NCBI GenBank assembly: GCA_038246545.1
Contig: JBBRVW010000053.1
Span: 1-22,445 of the forward strand
Reading direction: 5' to 3'
Source: JBBRVW01 sp038246545
GTDB lineage: Bacteria > Actinomycetota > Actinomycetes > JACCUZ01
Length of the DNA stretch: 22,445 bases
The notes below the pieces were generated by a model. It had not been told where the DNA came from and made no database searches. It saw only the letters and a program-made list of their open reading frames with translations. Positions 17,627 to 22,445 of this stretch are shown here, piece by piece (the first letter of the stretch is position 1; the number at the start of each line of letters is the position of its first letter). The translations under genes and the position numbers were made by a program.

Positions 17627-18427
17627 TCAGAACGGTGGCCAGGGGATGGCCGGCCAGCCGTCAGCGGGGAACGGCAGCCGCCCCTCGGCCAGCAGCCGGT
17701 CCACGCGGCGCCGGGCCGCGCGCAGCTCCTGACGGCTGACGAGCTCGGAGAGGGTGCTGCCGAGGTCGCCGTCGAGGCGGGGCCGCAGCTGCTCCAGCAC
17801 GGCGACCTCCGCCGGACTCAGCCGCTCGCCGGCCCAGCCCCACAGAACGGTCCGTAGCTTCGGCTCGACGTGGAACGACACCCCGTGGTCGACGCCGCGC
17901 ACGCCGCCGTCGCCCTCGACGAGCACATGACCGCCCTTGCGGTCGGCGTTGTTGAGGATGGCGTCGAGCACGGCCATCCGTCGTAGCCGGGGGTCGTCGG
18001 CGTGCGCGAGGACCACCGGCTCCCCGTCCGAGCCGAGGGCGTCAAGAACCCGCAGCCAACCCCGCGGCAGGTGCTCGGGCGGCATCACGCCGACCAGCTC
18101 GGGCTCCTCGACGGTGTCGACCCAGAGCTGCACCATGCCCGGGCCGAAGGGCCCGTCGCGCAGGACGGTCGGCGGCACGACTCCCCAGCCGCCGGCATCA
18201 GACACCGCGAACGCCGCCACCTCGCGTCCGGCCAGCGTGCCGTCCGGGAAGTCCCAGAGCGGGCGCTCACCCGCGACCGGCTTGTAGACACAGCGCGCGT
18301 CGGCACCTGCGTGGCTGATCTGGCAGAACAGGGTGGCGTTCGACGCGTCCACCAGCCGGCCCTCGACAGAGATGGTCCCTTCGCGCAGCAGCTCGAGCGC
18401 CGCGTCGAGGTCCAGCCCGGTCGTCAC
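17627..18427 (-). CDS. SCO1664 family kinase-like protein
   Basis: A conserved actinobacterial protein (TIGR03843, SCO1664 family) related to the PI3/4-kinase fold; its biochemical role is not established. In the 266-residue product, K49 in CVYKPVAGE could bind ATP phosphates. DAILNNADRKGGHVLV (155-170) resembles a catalytic loop with D162 and H167. GVDHG (178-182) resembles the metal-binding DFG-type motif. Between them lies a conserved LWDFPDGTLAGREVAAF stretch that would sit near the nucleotide. The GTG start at 18427 is preceded by CAGACT ending eight bases upstream, a near match to the local leaderless promoter. It is likely an atypical kinase, but the substrate, whether protein, inositol or another small molecule, cannot be told. 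Confidence 0.88.
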   Translation of the reverse strand: MTTGLDLDAALELLREGTISVEGRLVDASNATLFCQISHAGADARCVYKPVAGERPLWDFPDGTLAGREVAAFAVSDAGGWGVVPPTVLRDGPFGPGMVQLWVDTVEEPELVGVMPPEHLPRGWLRVLDALGSDGEPVVLAHADDPRLRRMAVLDAILNNADRKGGHVLVEGDGGVRGVDHGVSFHVEPKLRTVLWGWAGERLSPAEVAVLEQLRPRLDGDLGSTLSELVSRQELRAARRRVDRLLAEGRLPFPADGWPAIPWPPF

Positions 18428-18434
18428 CGGCCCC

Positions 18435-18440
18435 AGTCTG
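18435..18440 (-). promoter_or_regulatory. Possible -10 box for leaderless SCO1664-family gene
   Basis: CAGACT on the minus strand, seven bases, then the GTG start. It differs from the local TAGACT box only in the first base, so it is the weakest of the set. Confidence 0.35.
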
Positions 18441-18487
18441 GCAAACAGGTCGAGCCGTCGCCGCGCTTGCCTGCCATGGAGGTCGGT

Positions 18488-19054
18488 CTAGCGGCGGTAC
18501 CCGTTGGCGCGCGGGCAGACGTGTCCGCCGGCGTCCAGCGGGCCGCCGCAGAACGGGCAGGGCGGCCGGCCGGCGGCGACCACGGCCTGTGCCCGGCTGA
18601 CGAACGCCCGCGCGGCGCTGCCGGAGACCCGGACCCGCAGCAGCGGCGGCCCGTCCTCGTCCTCGTCGACGATGAGAGGCGGCTCGTCGTCCTCGTCGCC
18701 CTCGGTGAGGGCCTGCGCCTCGATGACGACGACCTCGTCGTCGGCGTCCCAGGCGAGCGCCATCGTCCCGACCCGGAACTCCTCCTCGATCGGTGCGTCC
18801 AGCGGGGCGGAGTCGGCGGCGTCGGCGGGGGTCACGGCCGGGACGCCGGCCTCGCCCGACGAGCGGCGGACGACCTCGTCGAGGAGGGCCTCGACCCGCT
18901 CGGCGAGCACGGCGACCTGCTGCTTCTCCAACGAGACGCTCGTCGTGCGCCCGGAGCCGCGGGCCTGCAGGAAGAACGTCCGCTGCCCGGGCTCGCCGAC
19001 CGTGCCCGCGACGAATCGCTCGGGCGGGTCGTACTCGAAGACGATGCGCGGCAT
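18488..19054 (-). CDS. DUF3090 protein with C-terminal zinc ribbon
   Basis: A conserved protein of unknown function (DUF3090; TIGR03847, SCO1663-like; 188 residues). The N-terminal part, beginning MPRIVFEYDPPERF and including RTFFLQARG, is the family core. Its middle (about 64-90) is a variable linker, and an acidic loop lies at 118-134. The C-terminal CPFCGGPL segment (C166, C169) with H178 and C180 is a compact zinc-binding knuckle, suggesting a nucleic-acid or protein contact. ATG at 19054 is the obvious start, with TAGGCT six bases upstream and no Shine-Dalgarno sequence. It sits between the kinase-like and phosphatase genes, and the three travel together across actinobacteria. Confidence 0.9.
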   Translation of the reverse strand: MPRIVFEYDPPERFVAGTVGEPGQRTFFLQARGSGRTTSVSLEKQQVAVLAERVEALLDEVVRRSSGEAGVPAVTPADAADSAPLDAPIEEEFRVGTMALAWDADDEVVVIEAQALTEGDEDDEPPLIVDEDEDGPPLLRVRVSGSAARAFVSRAQAVVAAGRPPCPFCGGPLDAGGHVCPRANGYRR

Positions 19055-19060
19055 GGTTCG

Positions 19061-19066
19061 AGCCTA
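19061..19066 (-). promoter_or_regulatory. -10 box for leaderless DUF3090 gene
   Basis: TAGGCT on the minus strand, six bases (CGAACC), then ATG. The same hexamer occurs before the phosphatase gene. Confidence 0.5.
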
Positions 19067-19089
19067 TGTCGTGCGGACCCTCCGGCCAC

Positions 19090-19791
19090 TCAGGTCGTCG
19101 GGCCCGCGCCGCCGCCCACGGCGGCGTCGGACGAGGCCTTGCGGCGGCGCCGGCTCCTGGCGCGCGGGGCCAGGAAGCCGAGGTCGCCCCCCATGTCGTT
19201 GGAGCGGACGACGAACGGCCGGAGCTCGGTGTAGGTGACGACGCTCACCGACGACGGATCGACCACGATCCGCTGGAACTGGTCGAGGTGCATGCCGAGG
19301 GCATCGGCGAGCACGGCCTTGATGACGTCGCCGTGCGAGACGACGACGTAGACGGCGTCGGGGCCAAGCCGGGTGTTCCACTCACGCACGGCGGTGACGG
19401 CGCGGGTCTGCATGTCGCGCATCGCCTCGCCGCCCTCACCGGGGAACGTCATGGCCGACGGGTGCGACTGCACGACCTTCCACAGCGGCTCCCTGGCCAG
19501 CTTCTTCAGCTCACCGCCGGTCCAGTCGCCGTAGCGCACCTCCCCCACCCGGTCATCCAGGTGGCGCGCGACCGGATCGTGGCCGACGAGCATGAGGTCA
19601 GCGGTCTCCAGGCAGCGCTGCAACGGGCTCGTGACGACCGCCGCGAGCGGGACGGCGGCCAGCCGGGTGGCGAGAGAGGCAACCTGGTCCTGGCCGGTGT
19701 CGTCGAGGCCGACACCCTCGGTCCACCCGGCGAGGACGCCGGCGCCGTTGGCGGTGGTCCGGCCGTGCCGGACGAGCAGAACGGTGGTCAC
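19090..19791 (-). CDS. Histidine phosphatase family protein (MSMEG_4193 type)
   Basis: A phosphoglycerate-mutase-like phosphatase (TIGR03848 family, similar to Rv2135c; 233 residues). The phospho-accepting histidine is in LLVRHGRT (H9). The second histidine is H153 in VVSHGDVIKAV, and E84 of VGEVRYGDWTG completes the usual pattern. The C-terminal 25 residues are basic then Ser/Gly-rich and probably disordered. GTG at 19791 is chosen because the conserved strand TTVLLVRHG begins right there; longer in-frame starts run into the divergent gene and lack family similarity. TAGGCT lies eight bases upstream. It is the first gene of the phosphatase, DUF3090, SCO1664, mshC group, and divergent from corA. 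Confidence 0.92.
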   Translation of the reverse strand: MTTVLLVRHGRTTANGAGVLAGWTEGVGLDDTGQDQVASLATRLAAVPLAAVVTSPLQRCLETADLMLVGHDPVARHLDDRVGEVRYGDWTGGELKKLAREPLWKVVQSHPSAMTFPGEGGEAMRDMQTRAVTAVREWNTRLGPDAVYVVVSHGDVIKAVLADALGMHLDQFQRIVVDPSSVSVVTYTELRPFVVRSNDMGGDLGFLAPRARSRRRRKASSDAAVGGGAGPTT

Positions 19792-19799
19792 GGGGTGCA

Positions 19800-19809
19800 A
19801 GCCTACGGT
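19800..19809. promoter_or_regulatory. Back-to-back -10 boxes for phosphatase and corA
   Basis: AGCCTACGGT reads as TAGGCT on the minus strand (19800-19805), eight bases before the phosphatase GTG. It also reads as TACGGT on the plus strand (19804-19809), 16 bases before the corA GTG. The two boxes share the central TA, an arrangement seen in bidirectional promoters. An alternative corA box, CACGAT (19814-19819), lies six bases before its start. Confidence 0.4.
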
Positions 19810-19825
19810 GGGGCACGATGGCGTC

Positions 19826-20800
19826 GTGATCGTCGACTCCGCGCTGTACCACCACGGGACCCGTGAGGTCACCGAGGAATCCTGGTCCCACGTGCTCGCC
19901 AGTGCCCGCACGCAGAACGGCAGCTTCATGTGGGTGGGTCTGCTCGACCCCACCCCCGAGGAGCTCGACAGGGTGAAGGTCGAGTTCGGGCTGCACAAGC
20001 TCGCGGTCGAGGACGCCCTCAAGGCCCATCAGCGACCCAAGCTCGAGGAGTACGACGACTCGTTGTTCCTGGTCATCAAGACCGTGCGTTACGACGAGGA
20101 CTCCCAGCAGATCGAGCTCGGCGACGTGATGCTCTTCGTCGGCGACTCGTTCGTCGTCAGCGTGCGACACGGCCGGGGCAGGGCCCTGACCGAGGTCCGG
20201 AAGCGGCTGGAGGCCCACAAGGAGATCCTCGACTGCGGACCGTCCGCGGTGATGTACGCCGTCGTCGACCGCATCGTCGACGACTACACCGCGATCGCCG
20301 TCGAGGTCGAGCAAGACATCGAGGAGGTGGAGGAGCGGGTCTTCTCACCGGAGCGGACCAACGACGCTGCCCGCATCTACAACCTCAAGCGCGAGGTGGT
20401 GGAGTTCCGCCGCGCGGTCCTGCCGCTCGTCGACCCGATGGCGAAGCTCGCCGCCGGGGCGGTACCGCACGTCCACGAGCGGATGCAGCCGTTCTTCCGG
20501 GACGTCGCCGACCACGCGATCCGGGTGTCGGAGCAGGTGCAGGGCTTCGACGACCTGCTGACCTCGGTCCTCAACGCCAACCTCGCCCAGGTCTCCGTCC
20601 AGCAGAACGAGGACATGCGGCGGATCTCCGCCTGGGTCGCCATCGCGGCAGTCCCGACCGGGATCGCCGGCATCTATGGCATGAACTTCGACCACATGCC
20701 CGAGCTGCGCTGGGAGCTGGGCTATCCCGCGGTCCTGCTGCTGATGTCGGTCATCTGCCTCGCACTGTTCCGAGGCTTCAAGCGCAGCGGCTGGCTCTGA
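19826..20800 (+). CDS. corA: CorA family divalent-cation transporter
   Basis: A pentameric inner-membrane channel for magnesium and sometimes cobalt or nickel. The 324-residue product has a long cytoplasmic funnel (about 1-260) with the stalk helix around 215-265. Two C-terminal membrane helices follow at about 267-286 and 299-317. The selectivity motif GMN is at 285-287 in YGMNF, right after the first helix. The basic C-terminal tail FKRSGWL is typical. The GTG start at 19826 gives the family-sized protein; there is no Shine-Dalgarno sequence upstream. The start codons of corA and the divergent phosphatase are only 34 bases apart, so they share control DNA. A cobalt role could connect loosely to MetH, but this is not supported by sequence. 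Confidence 0.94.
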   Translation: MIVDSALYHHGTREVTEESWSHVLASARTQNGSFMWVGLLDPTPEELDRVKVEFGLHKLAVEDALKAHQRPKLEEYDDSLFLVIKTVRYDEDSQQIELGDVMLFVGDSFVVSVRHGRGRALTEVRKRLEAHKEILDCGPSAVMYAVVDRIVDDYTAIAVEVEQDIEEVEERVFSPERTNDAARIYNLKREVVEFRRAVLPLVDPMAKLAAGAVPHVHERMQPFFRDVADHAIRVSEQVQGFDDLLTSVLNANLAQVSVQQNEDMRRISAWVAIAAVPTGIAGIYGMNFDHMPELRWELGYPAVLLLMSVICLALFRGFKRSGWL

Positions 20801-20831
20801 CGGAGCAACGTCGGCGAGGGCGACCCGTCCG

Positions 20832-20877
20832 GAATGCCCCGGTACGCGGGAGTTTGGTATCGCCACCTGAGGCATTC
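20832..20877 (+). promoter_or_regulatory. Inverted repeat in the leader region of the M23 gene
   Basis: GAATGCC (20832-20838) and GGCATTC (20871-20877) are perfect 7-bp arms around a 32-base loop. They lie in the 169-base gap between corA and the peptidase gene. It might terminate corA mRNA or form a leader structure. I find no match to the conserved cores of the c-di-AMP riboswitch that precedes some actinobacterial cell-wall hydrolase genes. Confidence 0.3.
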
Positions 20878-20969
20878 GACTGCCAAGAACAGGTCAAGCG
20901 GGTCACCATGGGCGGCGGGGCCGGCCGCGTCACGCGTCCGGTGGGGCATCACAAGGGTGGGGAAGCAAC

Positions 20970-22361
20970 ATGCGGTCGGTGCCGTCTCGGCGCACGGCAG
21001 CGAACACGGCGCGGGCTGCGCTGGTGGTCGCCGCCCTGCTCGCGACCTGCCTGCCGGCAGCGGTGGCCGCTGACCCGACACCCACCCCGACGGCTTCGGC
21101 CGGCGACCACAAGCTGTCGCCGAAGGAGGCCAGAGCCGCCAAGGCCGCCAAGGCCGAGGCCGCCAAGGCGCGCGCCGATGCCGCGGCGGAGGTCGCGCTG
21201 GCCGAGCAGCAGCAGGCCGAGGAGGACGCCCACGACGCCGCCGTACTCGTCGCCGCCTCCGCCGCCCTCACCAAGGCGAAGGCCGACCTGGTCGTCGCCC
21301 AGGACGCCCTCAAGACGGCGCAGGCCGAGCTGACGGCGGCCAAGGAGGCTGACCGGAACGCTCAGGTCGAGCTCGAGGCCGCCGTCCTGGCCGAGCAGCG
21401 GGCGACGCGCGACCTCGCCGTGGTGGAGACCCGGATCGGTGTGCGGCAGGACGACCTCGGTCGGCTGGCTCGGTCGGCGTACCAGAGCAACGGCCCGATG
21501 GGCGAGTGGGCCGTGGTGCTCTCCTCGACCACCCCGAACCAGCTCGCCGACCGGCTGGCGTTCCTGCAGAGCGTGGGCAGCGCCGGCAACTCGATGATCG
21601 CCCGCCTCAAGGAGGACCGGGCCGCCCTGGTCAACGCCCAGGCGAGCCTCGGTGCCGCCCGCCGGCGGCAGGAGCTGGCGCGGGCCGCCGCCGCGGCGTC
21701 GCTCGACGCGGTCGTGAGCACGACCCAGCTCGCCGAGGCGGCCGCCCAGCAGGTCGGTGCCGTGGTCGCCGCGAGGCAGGCGGCGTTCGAGCAGGCCCAG
21801 CAGGCCGCGCTCGAGGACAAGCGGCAGTACCAGGTGATGGTCACCGAGTCCGGCGCCCTGGGGAGCCGGATCGTCGACCTGGCAGCGAAGCTGGCCAAGG
21901 GGCCGAAGCCGCCGCAGGGCACCGGCGAGATGGTCCGCCCCGGCCTCGGCCCGGTGACGTCGCCGTACGGCCCGCGCTTCCACCCGATCCTGCACTACGT
22001 GAAGGTGCACACCGGGACCGACTTCGGCGCCGGGGACGGCATCGTCTACGCGGCCGACGACGGAGTCGTGCTCTTCACCGAGTACAACGTCGCCTACGGC
22101 AACATGACGGTCATTGACCACGGCAAGGTCGGCGGGCTGCGCATGACCACGCTCTACGCCCACCAGGCAGCCGTCGGTGTGAAGCCCGGTGACCCGGTGG
22201 TCAAGGGCCAGGCGATCGGCGTCGTCGGGTCCACCGGCTACGCGACCGGGCCGCACCTGCACTTCGAGGTGCGCATCAACGGTGAGCCGCTCGACCCCGC
22301 GCCGTTCCTCGAGAAGGCCAAGCTGCCGACCTCCCTGCCCGGAGCAGCCGCCGGTCGCTGA
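20970..22361 (+). CDS. Secreted coiled-coil M23 peptidase
   Basis: A predicted exported peptidoglycan endopeptidase of the EnvC/NlpD-like M23 group (463 residues). A signal peptide covers about 1-34, with cleavage after AVA or one residue later. A very Ala-rich helical region with coiled-coil character runs from about 50 to 310, including a lysine-alanine repeat at 55-66. The LytM domain starts near 325. Its zinc ligands are visible: H347 and D351 (HxxxD) and the HxH pair H429/H431, with H398 in the active site, so the enzyme should be active. ATG at 20970 follows GGGTGGGGAAG (20955-20965), a fair Shine-Dalgarno sequence. Coiled-coil M23 proteins are often switched on by FtsEX-type ABC complexes; the ABC module in this window is a possible but unproven partner. 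Confidence 0.92.
   Translation: MRSVPSRRTAANTARAALVVAALLATCLPAAVAADPTPTPTASAGDHKLSPKEARAAKAAKAEAAKARADAAAEVALAEQQQAEEDAHDAAVLVAASAALTKAKADLVVAQDALKTAQAELTAAKEADRNAQVELEAAVLAEQRATRDLAVVETRIGVRQDDLGRLARSAYQSNGPMGEWAVVLSSTTPNQLADRLAFLQSVGSAGNSMIARLKEDRAALVNAQASLGAARRRQELARAAAAASLDAVVSTTQLAEAAAQQVGAVVAARQAAFEQAQQAALEDKRQYQVMVTESGALGSRIVDLAAKLAKGPKPPQGTGEMVRPGLGPVTSPYGPRFHPILHYVKVHTGTDFGAGDGIVYAADDGVVLFTEYNVAYGNMTVIDHGKVGGLRMTTLYAHQAAVGVKPGDPVVKGQAIGVVGSTGYATGPHLHFEVRINGEPLDPAPFLEKAKLPTSLPGAAAGR
21135..21167 (+). repeat. Short tandem repeat inside the M23 gene
   Basis: GCCGCCAAG occurs three times in frame (21135, 21144 and 21159, the last after a GCCGAG interruption), encoding Ala-Ala-Lys units at the start of the coiled-coil region. 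Copy number could vary between strains. Confidence 0.6.
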
Positions 22362-22376
22362 CCCGGTCCGCGCCCC

Positions 22377-22390
22377 GGCAGGCGCCTGCC
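22377..22390. terminator. Perfect palindrome after the M23 gene
   Basis: GGCAGGCGCCTGCC is fully self-complementary and starts 15 bases after the stop codon. As RNA it would fold to a 5-bp stem with a 4-base loop. No T-run follows. It may be a terminator for the peptidase gene, or an operator for a gene beyond the contig end. CAGGCGC recurs at 22401-22407. Confidence 0.35.
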
Positions 22391-22432
22391 ATGACGTAAC
22401 CAGGCGCTTATCACATCGATTGCCAGAGTGTA

Positions 22433-22445
22433 CCCCCCCCCCCGC
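22433..22445. other. Poly-C tract at right contig end
   Basis: Eleven C residues followed by GC close the window. Together with the 46 C at the left end, this points to assembly or sequencing failure at homopolymers. The strand sense does not fit the simple poly-G-tail explanation as well as the left end does, so a real C-tract is possible here. Confidence 0.5.

Noticed and set aside
20801..20969. c-di-AMP (ydaO-type) riboswitch before the M23 gene
   Set aside because: The conserved core sequences I would look for in actinobacterial examples are absent; only a simple inverted repeat is present.
21030..21060. Lipoprotein signal in the M23 peptidase (Cys at residue 27)
   Set aside because: The residue before the cysteine is Thr and the context does not fit a lipobox; a standard Ala-X-Ala cleavage site follows a few residues later.

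Overview
The window is about 22.4 kb of very GC-rich chromosomal DNA from an actinobacterium. Two genes fix the group: arc/mpa, the ATPase of the Pup-proteasome system, ending in the proteasome-docking tail Gln-Tyr-Leu, and mshC, the cysteine ligase of mycothiol synthesis. Ten of the 18 genes appear to start with GTG. Family-level placement is only an impression (Nocardioidaceae/Propionibacteriales or a relative). I see no phage, transposase, CRISPR, tRNA or rRNA. Both window ends run into C homopolymers, so this looks like a whole contig.

Layout. 65-4134 (minus): arc, trmI (tRNA m1A58 methyltransferase) and a CBS-containing site-2-type membrane protease. 4201-5115 (plus): a stand-alone RecB/Cas4-like nuclease with an iron-sulfur Cys set. 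5328-9175 (plus): an ABC ATPase, an FtsX/MacB-type permease and a small membrane-anchored protein of unknown function, tightly coupled. 9172-13349 (minus): a HAD phosphatase translationally coupled to metH (B12-dependent methionine synthase). 13451-14305 (plus): a PAC2-family protein. 14336-16137 (plus): a GntR/HutC regulator overlapping an rmlB-like dTDP-glucose 4,6-dehydratase. 16365-19791 (minus): mshC, a kinase-like SCO1664-family protein, a DUF3090 zinc-ribbon protein and a histidine phosphatase. 19826-20800 (plus): CorA transporter. 20970-22361 (plus): a secreted coiled-coil M23 peptidase.

The backbone (mpa, trmI, RecB-like, metH, PAC2, mshC, unknown triad) matches, as I remember it, the order and orientation of the Mycobacterium tuberculosis Rv2115c-Rv2135c region, so it is ancient conserved actinobacterial synteny. 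The ABC module and the GntR-rmlB module look like lineage-specific additions between backbone genes.

The most striking signal is regulatory. At least eight genes carry a TANNNT -10 box, mostly TAGACT or TAGGCT, ending 6 to 8 bases before the start codon, with no Shine-Dalgarno sequence. This is the signature of leaderless mRNAs. In gntR this box lies inside a perfect palindrome, which suggests autorepression of the gntR-rmlB pair. The best candidate for undescribed biology is the conserved kinase-like / zinc-ribbon / phosphatase triad next to mshC.
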